Positions 36,697 through 46,614 are shown, numbered from the stretch's first letter. The stretch is 64,000 bases of DNA from Gemmatimonadaceae bacterium (GCA_035606695.1 DATNEW010000020.1:1-64000), one strand, 5' to 3'. The notes: generated by a model not told the origin, from the letters alone. Translations and numbers: made by a program.

Positions 36697-37338
36697 ATGC
36701 GTAGAGCGTGGAGTCTCCTTGTACTGCTGTTCGCCGCGCATATCGCGCCGGCGCAGCAGCCGCCTGCGCGTACGGCCAAGTCCGCGCTCGAGCGGGCCGC
36801 GAACGCACGTGCCGAGCGGAAGATCAGCGGCCGCTACGACCAGACTTTTCGCAAGTACACGAAGCGTTTCTTCGGCCCGGCGTTCGATTGGCGGTACTTC
36901 AAGGCGCAGGGGTTCGCCGAAAGCGGGTTGAAGGCGACGGCGAAGAGCTGGGTCGGCGCGCGCGGCGTCATGCAGCTCATGCCGTCGACCTACCAGGAGA
37001 TCGCGTCGCATCGTCCGGAGTTCGGCACCATTGATCAGCCCGAATGGAACATCGCGGCCGGCATCATGCACGACCGTTATTTGTGGGACCTGTGGCAGAA
37101 AAACGTCTCAGACGACGGCGAACGCCATCGATTCATGTTCGCCAGCTACAATGCCGGTGAAGGCACGATCAATCGCGCGTTCGGCGTCGCCAAGAATCGG
37201 CTCGGCACACCGTCGTGGTCGAGCGTCGAGCAGATCGCCCCGAGCGTGCAGCGCTGGCGGTACATCGAAACGCTCGGGTACGTGCGGCGGATCGATTCGA
37301 CGTACAGCGCCTTGTCGAGCGCGGCGATCGCGCCGTAG
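36697..37338 (+). CDS. Lytic transglycosylase (SLT domain), MltF-like
   Basis: A 213-residue periplasmic enzyme predicted to cleave the MurNAc-GlcNAc bond of peptidoglycan, forming anhydro ends. The ATG at 36697 gives the signal peptide RRAWSLLVLLFAAHIAPAQ; a GTG at 36685 is possible. Catalytic Glu is in FAESGLKATAKS, with GVMQLMPSTYQE and SYNAGEGTI completing the SLT signature. The domain order (SLT without an attached solute-binding domain) is simpler than in MltF. It converges on the M24 peptidase gene with a 2-base gap. Confidence 0.9.
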   Translation: MRRAWSLLVLLFAAHIAPAQQPPARTAKSALERAANARAERKISGRYDQTFRKYTKRFFGPAFDWRYFKAQGFAESGLKATAKSWVGARGVMQLMPSTYQEIASHRPEFGTIDQPEWNIAAGIMHDRYLWDLWQKNVSDDGERHRFMFASYNAGEGTINRAFGVAKNRLGTPSWSSVEQIAPSVQRWRYIETLGYVRRIDSTYSALSSAAIAP

Positions 37339-37340
37339 TA

Positions 37341-38603
37341 CTACACCGGATGCTCGATGCTCGGACTCTGCGGCGTGAACATCTTCGGTCCGTTCGGCGT
37401 GATGTGCAGACAGTCCTCCAGCCGAATACCAAACTCGCCGTAGATCGCGATGGTCGGTTCGTCGCTGAAGCACATGCCGGGCTCGATCCTGGTCGTGTTG
37501 CCGCGCACGAAGTTCGTCCATTCGTGGCCGTCGAGTCCAATGCCGTGACCGGTGCGATGCGGCAAACCCGGAACCTTGTAATCCGGTCCGAAGCCTGCTG
37601 TGGTGATGACCCTTCGCGCTGCGGCATCCACTGACTCACACGTCGCGCCGATCTGCGCCGCGGCGAACGCCGCGCTCTGCGCACGCTTCTCGATGTCCCA
37701 CACGTCGCGCTGGCGCTGCGTCGGTTTCCCGAACACGGTCGTGCGCGTGATGTCGGAGGTGTAGCCGTCCACCGTGCATCCCGCGTCGACGAGCACCACG
37801 TCGCCGTCGCGCAGTTTCTGCGGCTGAATGCTGCCGTGAGGGAATGCGGTGTACTTGCCGAAGATGACGAGCGCGCCGTCGGCGTTGCCGCCCAATCGCT
37901 TCGTCGCGTCCGCGACGATGGCGCCGAGCTCCTGATTGGTCATACCCGCCTTGAGCATCTGGAACGAGACACCGATCGCGCGCAGCGTGATGTCGTTCGC
38001 GCGCTGCATCAGCGCAATCTCATTCGACGATTTGTACATTCGGCAACCCGCGGTGACCGGGGTCGCGCTCACGAACTGCGCATTGGGGAGCTCCTGCCGC
38101 ACGCCGTCGTAGATGAAGAAGCGGACGCGCTCCTCCATGCCGATGCGGCCTGACCCGGCGCCACGATCGCGAAGAATGCCCGCGATCACGCGATATGGGC
38201 TCTCGTCCTCCTGCCACGTGCGTACGTCATTAGAGAATTTGATCAATTCGCGCGCCCGTTGCTCCTCGAACGCCGGTGTGACCCACGCGAGCTCGCCGCG
38301 CGCGGGAATGACGACGCCGAACGTGCGTTCGCTGTTTCCCCAATGCACGCCGGTGAAGTAGAACATGCTGGTGCCACCCTCGAGAAAGATGGCGTCGATC
38401 TTGTTGTCGGCCATCAGCCGTCGAGCCTTCTCGATTCGGTTCCGGCGTTCGTCGTCGCCGATCGGAGCGACGGGTGGCAGCGGCCGGAGTCCGGCGAGTG
38501 GGCCGGGCTGCTGTGCGTCGAGTGGCGCGCCCGTCAGTATCGGTCCCATGCTCGCCCCAGCGACAATTCCCGCGCTACGACCGACAAAGCCACGCCTGTC
38601 CAT
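37341..38603 (-). CDS. Tat-exported M24 family Xaa-Pro peptidase
   Basis: A 420-residue peptidase with a twin-arginine signal (DRRGFVGRSAG), suggesting export with its metals already loaded. The start at 38603 is chosen for that signal; the longer frame to 38912 is not convincing. The N-terminal creatinase-like domain is followed by the pita-bread fold: VLVDAGCTVDGYTSDITRT (two Asp), HRTGHGIGLDGHE (His), SDEPTIAIYGEFGIRLED (Glu pair). This is a second M24 enzyme, distinct from the Sec-exported one at 13180. The divergent plug-domain gene starts 89 bases upstream. Confidence 0.9.
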   Translation of the reverse strand: MDRRGFVGRSAGIVAGASMGPILTGAPLDAQQPGPLAGLRPLPPVAPIGDDERRNRIEKARRLMADNKIDAIFLEGGTSMFYFTGVHWGNSERTFGVVIPARGELAWVTPAFEEQRARELIKFSNDVRTWQEDESPYRVIAGILRDRGAGSGRIGMEERVRFFIYDGVRQELPNAQFVSATPVTAGCRMYKSSNEIALMQRANDITLRAIGVSFQMLKAGMTNQELGAIVADATKRLGGNADGALVIFGKYTAFPHGSIQPQKLRDGDVVLVDAGCTVDGYTSDITRTTVFGKPTQRQRDVWDIEKRAQSAAFAAAQIGATCESVDAAARRVITTAGFGPDYKVPGLPHRTGHGIGLDGHEWTNFVRGNTTRIEPGMCFSDEPTIAIYGEFGIRLEDCLHITPNGPKMFTPQSPSIEHPV

Positions 38604-38629
38604 TTCAAATCTCCGAATTCGATGGTCTA

Positions 38630-38658
38630 TTGAGAAACGCGAGCAGTTCCCAGATAAT
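38630..38658 (+). promoter_or_regulatory. Sigma-70-type promoter for the plug-domain gene
   Basis: TTGAGA at 38630-38635 and GATAAT at 38653-38658 are separated by 17 bases; each hexamer differs from consensus at one position. The expected transcription start is near 38665, giving a leader of about 27 bases before the ATG at 38692. Confidence 0.7.
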
Positions 38659-38691
38659 ACGCTCTCTTGCACCGGACGTAAGCTCTCGACC

Positions 38692-40017
38692 ATGCAACGG
38701 ATATCGTGGCTTTTTCTGTTGGCGGTCGCGCACGGCGTCCGCGCCCAGGCCAACGTCAGCGGCGTGGTGCGGGACAGCATCGCACGCGGGCCGCTCGCCG
38801 GCGCGATCGTGCAACTCGTGTCCGCCGAAGATGCATCGCGCTTTGCGCGCTCCACCGCATCGGACTCGCTCGGGCGTTTTGCATTCAGCGAGGTGCCGAG
38901 TGGCCGATACACACTCGGTTTCTTTCATCCAAGGCTCGACTCGCTGGGCGTCGATGCCGCGGCCCGTGAGGTTCTTGTTTCCGGGCGAAGCGATGTCCAC
39001 GCCGATCTCGCGATTCCGGGCCCGCTGCGACTGGGTCGCGCTATTTGTCGCAATGCGTTGAGGGACTCCAGTGGTGTGGTCGTCGGGGTCGTACGCGACG
39101 CTCGAACGCTCAATCCCGTGGCGAAAGCGAACGTCGTCGGGGAATGGCTCGAACTAGCCTTCACGACGCAAGGCGTCGTACGCCGCATGCCGCGGCTCGT
39201 TGCAACGACGGGCGACAACGGCTGGTTCGCGCTGTGCAACGTGCCGTCGGGTGGAACGATCGCGCTCGCCGCGAATCATGAAGCCGACAGCACGGATCGC
39301 ATCGACTTCTTCGTTCCCCGCGAAGGGTTCGCGGAGCGCAACCTTTACTTGGGCTCGGCCGCTGGAACGGGGCGTGTGTCCGGTGTTGTCGTCACCGCCG
39401 CCGACGCCAAGCCGCTGTCCGGAGCGCAGGTGAGCATCAAAGGCGCGGCGCCGGCCAAAGCGAATGACGCCGGCGTGTGGACGATCGCCGACGCACCGCT
39501 CGGTACACACTTCGTCGAAGTACGAGCCATCGGGTACTATCCCGAGCGCCGCGCGGTCGACGTCGTCGGCGAGATGGCGCCGATGCGCATCGCGCTGTCG
39601 ACGATGAAGGCGGTGCTCGACACCGTGAAAGTGAACGCCACGCATGTGTTCGATCGTGAGATCGCGGCGTTCGAAAAGCGGCGGCGAAGCGGGCTTGGGA
39701 AGTATCTGACACGCGAGGACATCGCGCGGCGAAACCCGCTCCGGCTTTCGGACCTCCTCGTCGCCATCGGCGGCGTCCACATCGATCGCTCCGATAACGA
39801 CTCGACGAGCATTCTCGTGCGCGGAGTTCAGGATCTGTGCGTCCCGGCCCTGTTCATCGATGGAAGACAAATCCACGCGCTCAGCGTCGACGAGCTGGAT
39901 GACTTCGTCCAGCCTCGCGAGGTCTCCGGCATTGAGTTGTACGTCGGCGCCAATGCGCCGCCGCAGTTTCAAACTCCGCTGGGCGGCTGCGGCAGCCTCG
40001 TGATCTGGACGCGCTGA
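38692..40017 (+). CDS. Carboxypeptidase-regulatory-like repeats plus TonB plug domain, no beta-barrel
   Basis: A 441-residue exported protein. Signal peptide ends GVRAQ. Three CarboxypepD_reg-type beta-sandwich repeats follow (openings VSGVVRDS, VVGVVRDART and VSGVVVTAADAKPLSG). The last 130 residues form a TonB-receptor plug domain (YLTREDIARRNPLRLSDLL, ILVRGVQDLCVPALFIDGRQI, IELYVGAN). The protein stops there at WTR, without the 22-stranded barrel, and its stop is intact. Barrel-less plug proteins of this layout recur in peptidase-rich soil bacteria; their role is unclear. The gene has a good promoter at 38630-38658 and converges with an S9 gene across 4 bases. Confidence 0.85.
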   Translation: MQRISWLFLLAVAHGVRAQANVSGVVRDSIARGPLAGAIVQLVSAEDASRFARSTASDSLGRFAFSEVPSGRYTLGFFHPRLDSLGVDAAAREVLVSGRSDVHADLAIPGPLRLGRAICRNALRDSSGVVVGVVRDARTLNPVAKANVVGEWLELAFTTQGVVRRMPRLVATTGDNGWFALCNVPSGGTIALAANHEADSTDRIDFFVPREGFAERNLYLGSAAGTGRVSGVVVTAADAKPLSGAQVSIKGAAPAKANDAGVWTIADAPLGTHFVEVRAIGYYPERRAVDVVGEMAPMRIALSTMKAVLDTVKVNATHVFDREIAAFEKRRRSGLGKYLTREDIARRNPLRLSDLLVAIGGVHIDRSDNDSTSILVRGVQDLCVPALFIDGRQIHALSVDELDDFVQPREVSGIELYVGANAPPQFQTPLGGCGSLVIWTR

Positions 40018-40021
40018 GTCG

Positions 40022-42430
40022 TTACCGTCCGCTGCGTCCCGCCTGCACGGCCTGCGCGGCGTTGCGCTCCGGTGGTTCCACGCCAAGCAAATGATGGACG
40101 AAGAAGTCGTTGCGCTTACGCTCGCCGTACGGGCCGCCACTGGTGTGATCAGCGCCCGGAATGACGAGCAGGTCGAAAACCTTGTTGGCTTTGATCAGGG
40201 CATTCACGACTTGCATGGTCGATGAGGGATCGACGTTCGTGTCGAGCTCTCCGACGATGAGCATCAAGTCGCCCTGCAACTTCGACGCGTTGTCCACGTT
40301 GGACGAAGCCGCGTACTGTGAACCGATCGGCCATCCCATCCACTGCTCGTTCCACCAGATCTTGTCCATTCGGTTGTCATGACATCCCGCCGCCGACACG
40401 GCGGCCTTGTAAAACTCCGGATGAAAGAGCAGCGCACCGAGCGAGTTCTGGCCGCCCGCTGACGTGCCGTACACGCCGACGCGTGAGATGTCGTACCACG
40501 GAAACTTCGCCGCGACAGCCTTGTGCCACAGAATGCGATCCGGAAAGCCGGCGTCACCGAGATCGTGCCACGCGACGTCGTGGAACGCCTTCGATCGGTT
40601 GTTCGTTCCCATGCCGTCGATCTGCACGACGATGAAACCCAGCTCCGCGAGATTGCGCATGCCGTTGTTGACGCTGAAGCTCTTCGGCACGAACGAGCCC
40701 TGCGGTCCCGCGTAGATGTTCTCGATCACCGGATACTTCTTCGACGCATCGAAGTTGGTGGGCTTGAAGATCACGCCCCAGATGTCGGTGGTGCCGTCGC
40801 GGCCCTTCGCGACGAACACGTCCGGGGGCGTCCAACCGGCGGCGCTCAACGCGGCAATGTCGCCGCGTTCGATCTCGGTCGTCGCTCGCGGGTTGGCTGT
40901 CGAGTGGAGCGTGAGCACCGGCGCGAGATCGACGCGCGAGTACGTGTCGAGATAGTACGTGCTGTCCGCCGACCATGCGACGGTGTGATTGCCGTCAGCG
41001 TCGGTCAGCGGCGTGAGGCCTGTGCCGTCGAAGTTGATGCGATAAAACTGCGTGAAATAGGGATCCTGTTTGGAATTCATTCCGCTCGCCTCGAACCAGA
41101 TCTGGCGCTTCACCTCGTCGACGCGATCGACGGCGCGCACGACCCACTGCCCCTTCGTGATCTGATTCTTCACTCTGCCGGTCGCACCGTCGTAGAGGTA
41201 GAGATGGCTCCAGCCGTCGCGCTCGGACATCCAGACGATTTCCTTTCCGTCGGCGACGTCGTAGCGGAATTGGCGGCCAGAGTCCGACAGGCCGCCGTTC
41301 GCGCGCCGATAGTTGATGAACGTCTTCGACTCTTCGTCGATCGCGACGCGCGGCGCGGCCGTCGCCGCGTCGACTTCGATCACGCGATAGACCTGATGCC
41401 CGCGCTGATTGTACTCGAACGTGAATGCGTGGCCGTCCTTGCGCCACACGAATGGCGACAACTGATACGCGTTCGGAAACGCCGAGTGATCGACGTGTGT
41501 CGCGGTCGCGTTCGCGACGTCGATGAGCACCGGCTCGCGCAAATCCAAAACGTCGCCGGGCTTGGCGTACACGCGCTCCATGTATTTCGGCTGCAACTGG
41601 TCGGTCGGCGACGATTCGACGTATCGCACGATGCGGCGATAGCCCGGCGTGACGCGATACACCGCGATCTTCCGCGAGTCCGGCGACCACGCGATCGATT
41701 GCAGCGTGTACGCGCTCCCTTCCGATCCGTCCGTCGTCATCGCCGTTCCAGCGCGAGCACCGGGATCGCGAACATAGACGTTGTAATTCTGAATGAACGC
41801 TTCGTGTGCACCGTCGGGTGAGCGGCGCGATACACTGTCAGCTCGCTGCGCGCCGCCGAACTGTTCCGCGCGCTGCTGCAAGACTTCCGCGCCGAGACCG
41901 TCATTCTCGTCCCACGGCCCCTCGAATGGAACGACGTCCCCATTGTCATCCACGCTCGGACCACCTCGGCCGCCACGTCCGCCGGTCGTCGCGGCGGTGA
42001 GCCGGAGACACGAATACTCCGTCAGTGTACAACGCCAGTTGAATCCCGCCGCGACGAACTGCACTGCGTGTTCGTCGTCAGCCAGCGCGATGTCGAGGAA
42101 CGGCAGCGTCGTCGCGGTAAAGTGTGTTTGCGCGGCGCTGTCGAGCGCGGCCGCCAGCTTCGCGTGGTCGAAGGCCGGATGCTTCTCTTTCGTCGCGGCA
42201 TCGACGACGACGAATTCGTTGCCGCCCTGCACGGAACGCCGGTACCAGAAGTGATCCGTATTGCCGATCCACGTGGCGCGCTCCGGCACGTGCAGCGCGA
42301 GTCCCTGAAAGCGCGCGTTGAGACGTTCGGCACGCGTGTAGTCCGCGGCCGTCCCTTGCGCCGCGAGCAATGTCGGAGCGGCAGACGCCACGACGATCGC
42401 CGCGATCGGAGTGAGTATGAGTGTACGCAT
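40022..42430 (-). CDS. S9 family DPP-IV-like peptidase, secreted (second copy)
   Basis: An 802-residue exported serine peptidase. The ATG at 42430 gives a signal peptide ending LLAAQ; the open frame starts earlier with a TTG. N-terminal beta-propeller (residues about 40-560), then an alpha/beta hydrolase domain with nucleophile GTSAGG, Asp in [11 protein letters not shown] and His in GADHTSGG. It shares family blocks with the gene at 31-2268 ([26 protein letters not shown]) but is too diverged to be a recent duplicate. The upstream Zn-ribbon gene on the same strand ends 93 bases away. Confidence 0.91.
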   Translation of the reverse strand: MRTLILTPIAAIVVASAAPTLLAAQGTAADYTRAERLNARFQGLALHVPERATWIGNTDHFWYRRSVQGGNEFVVVDAATKEKHPAFDHAKLAAALDSAAQTHFTATTLPFLDIALADDEHAVQFVAAGFNWRCTLTEYSCLRLTAATTGGRGGRGGPSVDDNGDVVPFEGPWDENDGLGAEVLQQRAEQFGGAQRADSVSRRSPDGAHEAFIQNYNVYVRDPGARAGTAMTTDGSEGSAYTLQSIAWSPDSRKIAVYRVTPGYRRIVRYVESSPTDQLQPKYMERVYAKPGDVLDLREPVLIDVANATATHVDHSAFPNAYQLSPFVWRKDGHAFTFEYNQRGHQVYRVIEVDAATAAPRVAIDEESKTFINYRRANGGLSDSGRQFRYDVADGKEIVWMSERDGWSHLYLYDGATGRVKNQITKGQWVVRAVDRVDEVKRQIWFEASGMNSKQDPYFTQFYRINFDGTGLTPLTDADGNHTVAWSADSTYYLDTYSRVDLAPVLTLHSTANPRATTEIERGDIAALSAAGWTPPDVFVAKGRDGTTDIWGVIFKPTNFDASKKYPVIENIYAGPQGSFVPKSFSVNNGMRNLAELGFIVVQIDGMGTNNRSKAFHDVAWHDLGDAGFPDRILWHKAVAAKFPWYDISRVGVYGTSAGGQNSLGALLFHPEFYKAAVSAAGCHDNRMDKIWWNEQWMGWPIGSQYAASSNVDNASKLQGDLMLIVGELDTNVDPSSTMQVVNALIKANKVFDLLVIPGADHTSGGPYGERKRNDFFVHHLLGVEPPERNAAQAVQAGRSGR

Positions 42431-42523
42431 CGGTCGTCCGTCGCTCGATTGGAGGGAATGAACAAGCGGGTGGGACAATGCGCGCGGGATGTCGGCCGCG
42501 CAATACCGTGGACAGCGTCCAGG

Positions 42524-43528
42524 TCAGCTACCACGCAGCAGGCCTTCGACTTCGGCGTTCGCCGTGATCTGTTGCGTGAGCTCTTTCTGCTGCTCCTCGA
42601 GTTCGCGCATCTCGGCGAAGGTGGCCGCGATGTGCGGCGCGTCCATTCCTTCCATCGCGTCGACGGCGGCGCCGGCCTCGAGCTCGATCTCGAGCATCGC
42701 AATGCTGCGCTCGTACGCATCGCGGAGCCGAGCCTCGAGCTCGAGTTGTTGGTCGATCGCGGCGATGCCGGCCGTCATCGACGCAATGCGCGGCGCGTAA
42801 ACCTCGAGACCGAGGCGCTGCATCTTCGTACGCAAGGACACCAACTTCGCCCGCAACTCGGCGCGCGAGTCCATGCCCTGTCCGATGCGCGCGAGAGACT
42901 CTTCCAGCTCGAGCTTTTCCGCGAGCATCTGTTGGACCGCCGTCAGTCGTGCGCGTTCATCGTCCGAGACGTTGACGCTCGGCATGAACTTGTGGCCGAG
43001 CGTCACGCCCGCGCCGACGAAGGCGAACGCGCCCACTCCAATGCCCAGCAAGCCGCCCGCGAGTCCGCCGAAGATCGCAAAGGCGGCAATCCCAACACCG
43101 CCCGCGAACAGCCAGGCCTTCCTCGTCGCCTTTTCGCCGGGACGCGCGATGACGATCCGCTCGCCGAGCGTTCCGTTGTGTACCGACAACAGACTCTCGC
43201 GGTCGTCAGCCCGCATGAGATAGATCGCCGAGACGATGTCGCCGGCCTGGGCGGCGAAGGTGTCGGGCTCGATGAGCGTGAATTCGAGGACCTCGATGCG
43301 CCCGCTCGTCAACGACAGCCGGATCATGTACGACCATTCGCTCACCGCCGCCGAATACCCGGCCGCTCGGCGAATGACGCTGACGGTCGCCTCGGCCGCG
43401 GTGACTCGTCCGCGCACGACTTGGTATTTCAGCCGGCAGTCGGCACAGACGGCGGTCAACAGGCCCTGTGGAGGGATGTCGCCCAGGATCTTGCCGCACT
43501 TTGGACACGAAAAAACGGCGTTTGCCAT
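42524..43528 (-). CDS. Zn-ribbon membrane protein with coiled coil, function unknown
   Basis: A 334-residue protein not recognised as a named family. The ATG at 43528 precedes a Zn-ribbon (CPKCGK and CADCRLKY, 18 residues apart). A beta-rich domain (residues about 30-130) is followed by a double hydrophobic hairpin with many Gly (WLFAGGVGIAAFAIFGGLAGG, about 140-180) and then a long coiled coil to the end (LEESLARIGQGMDSRAEL, ELEEQQKELTQQI). The layout suggests a cytoplasmic metal-binding head tethered to the membrane. It is divergent from the S9 gene at 43607. Confidence 0.65.
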   Translation of the reverse strand: MANAVFSCPKCGKILGDIPPQGLLTAVCADCRLKYQVVRGRVTAAEATVSVIRRAAGYSAAVSEWSYMIRLSLTSGRIEVLEFTLIEPDTFAAQAGDIVSAIYLMRADDRESLLSVHNGTLGERIVIARPGEKATRKAWLFAGGVGIAAFAIFGGLAGGLLGIGVGAFAFVGAGVTLGHKFMPSVNVSDDERARLTAVQQMLAEKLELEESLARIGQGMDSRAELRAKLVSLRTKMQRLGLEVYAPRIASMTAGIAAIDQQLELEARLRDAYERSIAMLEIELEAGAAVDAMEGMDAPHIAATFAEMRELEEQQKELTQQITANAEVEGLLRGS

Positions 43529-43606
43529 CAGGGGCGACAGTAGTAGAGACCGTAGCGCAGACGTGTGCATAGTAACATGTTATTCGCACTCTTCCGGAGG
43601 ATCCCT

Positions 43607-45943
43607 GTGACACGACGTGTACTTCTTCTGGCCGCGATCGCCGCTCCTTTGGCCGCCGGCGCGCAGAGCCAGCGCCCGATGACATTCCTCGACGTGCAGA
43701 ACATGCGTCAGGCGAATGGTCAGGATTTGAGTCCCGATGGTCGACAGATGGTGTACGTGCTCAGCACGCCCGATTGGGCGACTGTACGCCGACAGAGCGA
43801 CCTCTACCTTGTGTCGACCGATCGCGGCCTCCCGAGCACGCGCCAGTTGACGTTCACGAAGGACAAGAACGAGACGAGTCCCAAGTGGTCGCGCGACGGC
43901 AGCTTCATCGCGTTCCTGTCGGATCGCGACGCGACGACCGCCGCGGGCGGTGGTGGCGGACGTGGTGCCGCGGCCGCGGGCGGCGCGCGCAATCAGATCT
44001 ACGTGCTGCGCCTCGACGGTGGCGAAGCGAAGCGCGTGAGCGACGCGCGTGAAGGTGTTTCGAATTTCTCGTTCGCGAAGGACGGCCGCACGATCGTCTA
44101 TACGTCAGGCCGCGCGGGCGACGATCAGCTGTATACGATCAACGTCTCCGATCTCTTCACGAGCGATGCGCCGCATGCGACGCAACTCACCCGTCACGCG
44201 ACGGGCGTGGGCGCTTGGCAGTTCTCGCCCGACGGCAAACGAATCTATTTCGTGTCGGCCGACAGCATTGACCGCGACGATCGCACACGTACGGAAAAAC
44301 AGTTCACGGTCAAGCCGCGCAATCCGGCGGCATCCGTCGCGAGCCTCTGGTCATTCGACATCGCCGCGCGGCAGGAGCATCGCTTGACGAGCGACTCGAG
44401 CTACAGCGTCAGCGACTTCAGCGTGTCGCCCGACGGAAAGTGGATCGGTTTCCACGGCCAGTCGCCGAGCCGTTACGAGCGCGGCATTCTCGAGCAGAAC
44501 GATTACGCCGATCTGTATCTCCTGAACACGGGCAGCGGCAACATCGAACGCCTCACCAAGAACGACATCATCGGCGAGAGCGCGCTGAGTTTCTCGCCGG
44601 ACAGCAAGATGATCGCGTTCGCGGCGCCCGATGATTTCAAGTTCATGCACGACGAAAAGATCTACGTGCGCCCGGTCGATCAGCCGAACGCGCCGTTGAA
44701 AAAACTCGGCGAGAACATCGACGTGGACGTCCGTGTTGGCGGCCGCGGCGGCGCGGCGGCCGATGGCGCGGAGACGGCCTTCTGGTCGGAGAAGGGCGAC
44801 ACGATCTACTTCGGCACGGGCATTCACGCGACGACGCAGTTCTTTGCCGTCTCGACGACGTCCGGCGTGGCCAAGCAGATCACGGATGTGAAGGGCACGA
44901 TCTCGGTGGCGCGCGATGACGAGGCGCATCGCTATCTCATCACGTTCGCGGATCCGAAGAATCCTCCCGCGACATACACGGTGGCGTCGATGCGCGACGT
45001 CAACGACCGCGCAAAGTGGGTGCAGCTCACCGATCCCAACGCGTGGGTGAAGCAACAGGTCGCACTCGGCGATGAAGAAGAGATCTCGTGGAAGTCGAAG
45101 GACGGGACGACCGTCAGCGGCGTGCTGCTCAAGCCGGTCGGATATCAGCCGGGCAAGAAGTATCCACTGATCGTGGCGATTCACGGCGGTCCGGCGGCGG
45201 CCGACATGTTGAGCTTCAACGGCGGCTACGGCTCGCAGGTGTACGCCGGCGCCGGTTACGTGGTGCTGATGCCGAACTACCGCGCGTCGACGCAGTACGG
45301 CGACAAGTTCAAGACCGAGACGTTCGGCGATTACTTCACGAAGGGCTATCAGGACATCATGACGGGCGTGGACCTGTTGATCTCGCAGGGGCTCGTCGAT
45401 TCGACGCAGATGGGCGTGCTCGGATGGAGCGCGGGCGGCCATTACTCCAACTGGATCGAGACGCACACCAATCGCTTCAAGGCGATCAGCTCCGGCGCCG
45501 GCGTGGCAAACTGGATCTCGATGTGGTCGCAGAGCGACACGCAGCGGCTGCGCCAGTGGTATCTTGGCGACAAGATGTACTGGGAGCCCGGCCAATTAGA
45601 GAATTGGTGGAAACAGTCGCCGATCGCGACGGTGAAGAATGCGAAGACGCCGATCTTCATTCACGTCGTGGAGGGCGATCCGCGCGTGCCGCGCCCACAG
45701 AGCGAAGAGATGCACATGGCGCTCTCCAAGCTCGGCGTGCCGAACGAGTTCTGGGTATACCCGGGTAATACCCATGGAATACCTGATCCTCGCAATCAGT
45801 ATCTCAAGGCCGTGGCCGAGATGAGCTGGATGGATTACTACGTGCGCGGCAGCGGGAAGAAGTTCGCGTGGCGCGACGTGCTCAAGTCGGTCGAGACCGG
45901 CACCGGGCCGCAGCTCGCGGGCGAGGCGATGCCGCAGCCGTAG
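43607..45943 (+). CDS. S9 family acyl-peptide-hydrolase-like peptidase, secreted
   Basis: A 778-residue exported serine peptidase. The GTG at 43607 is preceded by GGAGG 6 bases away and gives a signal peptide ending AAGAQS; an in-frame ATG at 43577 has no ribosome site. The propeller domain (SPDGRQMVYVLST, WSRDGSFIAF) includes a Gly/Ala-rich insertion near residue 120. In the hydrolase domain: IHGGPAAAD, nucleophile GWSAGG (Ser608), Asp in EGDPRVPRPQ and His in GNTHGIPD. It is of the acylaminoacyl/oligopeptidase type rather than the DPP-IV type of the other two S9 genes. Confidence 0.91.
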   Translation: MTRRVLLLAAIAAPLAAGAQSQRPMTFLDVQNMRQANGQDLSPDGRQMVYVLSTPDWATVRRQSDLYLVSTDRGLPSTRQLTFTKDKNETSPKWSRDGSFIAFLSDRDATTAAGGGGGRGAAAAGGARNQIYVLRLDGGEAKRVSDAREGVSNFSFAKDGRTIVYTSGRAGDDQLYTINVSDLFTSDAPHATQLTRHATGVGAWQFSPDGKRIYFVSADSIDRDDRTRTEKQFTVKPRNPAASVASLWSFDIAARQEHRLTSDSSYSVSDFSVSPDGKWIGFHGQSPSRYERGILEQNDYADLYLLNTGSGNIERLTKNDIIGESALSFSPDSKMIAFAAPDDFKFMHDEKIYVRPVDQPNAPLKKLGENIDVDVRVGGRGGAAADGAETAFWSEKGDTIYFGTGIHATTQFFAVSTTSGVAKQITDVKGTISVARDDEAHRYLITFADPKNPPATYTVASMRDVNDRAKWVQLTDPNAWVKQQVALGDEEEISWKSKDGTTVSGVLLKPVGYQPGKKYPLIVAIHGGPAAADMLSFNGGYGSQVYAGAGYVVLMPNYRASTQYGDKFKTETFGDYFTKGYQDIMTGVDLLISQGLVDSTQMGVLGWSAGGHYSNWIETHTNRFKAISSGAGVANWISMWSQSDTQRLRQWYLGDKMYWEPGQLENWWKQSPIATVKNAKTPIFIHVVEGDPRVPRPQSEEMHMALSKLGVPNEFWVYPGNTHGIPDPRNQYLKAVAEMSWMDYYVRGSGKKFAWRDVLKSVETGTGPQLAGEAMPQP

Positions 45944-45989
45944 CGGTAGCCGTAGCGGTACCGCGATCGAAGAGGGCTCGAAGACTTAG

Positions 45990-46197
45990 CACGGACGAAG
46001 TTCGGACAACTGCGAACAGGCGGGGAGACGGCGTGAACCGCGGTGGACGAACGTTTTTTAGGAAACTTTGAAGAACACCCTCAGGACGCTTCGCGAAGCG
46101 ACATGTCCTGAGGGTGTTTTCCAAAATCTTTCAACGGCAGTTGACTGCAGTTTCCGCCGTCTCCGTGCCTGTCCGTGGACGTCCGAACTCGTCCGTG
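45990..46197. repeat. Large imperfect inverted repeat, about 208 bp
   Basis: Left arm 45990-46087 and right arm 46105-46197 are imperfect inverted copies, matching over nearly their whole length with small gaps. Outer blocks CACGGACGAAGTTCGGAC against CACGGACGAGTTCGGAC and a middle block GAGACGGCG are shared, and the innermost 14 bp pair perfectly. The 17-base centre itself holds the palindrome GCTTCGCGAAGC. It fills the gap between an S9 gene and a convergent secreted protein. Confidence 0.75.
46074..46120 (+). terminator. Terminator at the core of the large inverted repeat
   Basis: A perfect 14-bp stem (46074-46087 with 46105-46118) is followed by TT, giving a run of four T at the stem end. 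It probably ends the S9 transcript and may also serve the opposing gene at 46204. Confidence 0.65.
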
Positions 46198-46203
46198 GTC
46201 AGG

Positions 46204-46614
46204 TCACGGCTTGTTCGCCTCATAACTCGCCGCCCCAAGACGCATAAGCACCTTGAACGTGCTATCGGTGAACACCCCCGTCGCCATGTGCTGATCCGGA
46301 TCGCGCGCGTAATACAGCGGTCCAACTCTGAGCACCGCGAACCGCACCCCAGGCGCGATCGAACGACCAAACGCTCCCGCCATCTGCGCGCACACCCAGC
46401 GATCGTTCACGACGCTGACCGGCGAACGAGTTCCGTTGTCCGCGATGTGCTGCTCCTTCCGCAGATCGACCACGACGGGGCGATCGCTCGTCAACACGAG
46501 CAGCGCGTCTTCATGCGCGCTGTCCACCACGGCCTTCGTCGTGAGACACGGCGCCTGCGCGCCGGCGCTCGACGCGACCATCAGGGCCAGCGCCGCCAAC
46601 ATCCCGAGCTTCAT
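46204..46614 (-). CDS. Small secreted protein of unknown function
   Basis: A 136-residue protein with a clear signal peptide ending SSAGAQA. The mature part holds a Cys pair spaced by about 50 residues (APCLTTK and RWVCAQM), possibly a disulfide, and a beta-rich C-terminal half (GVRFAVLRVGPLYYARDPDQH). I do not recognise a family. Coding evidence is moderate: a typical start, signal peptide and normal composition. Its stop falls just outside the large inverted repeat. Confidence 0.6.
   Translation of the reverse strand: MKLGMLAALALMVASSAGAQAPCLTTKAVVDSAHEDALLVLTSDRPVVVDLRKEQHIADNGTRSPVSVVNDRWVCAQMAGAFGRSIAPGVRFAVLRVGPLYYARDPDQHMATGVFTDSTFKVLMRLGAASYEANKP

Noticed and set aside
42068-43543. 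Plus-strand open frame across the S9/Zn-ribbon gap
   Set aside because: It crosses two minus-strand genes and their gap and has no family features.
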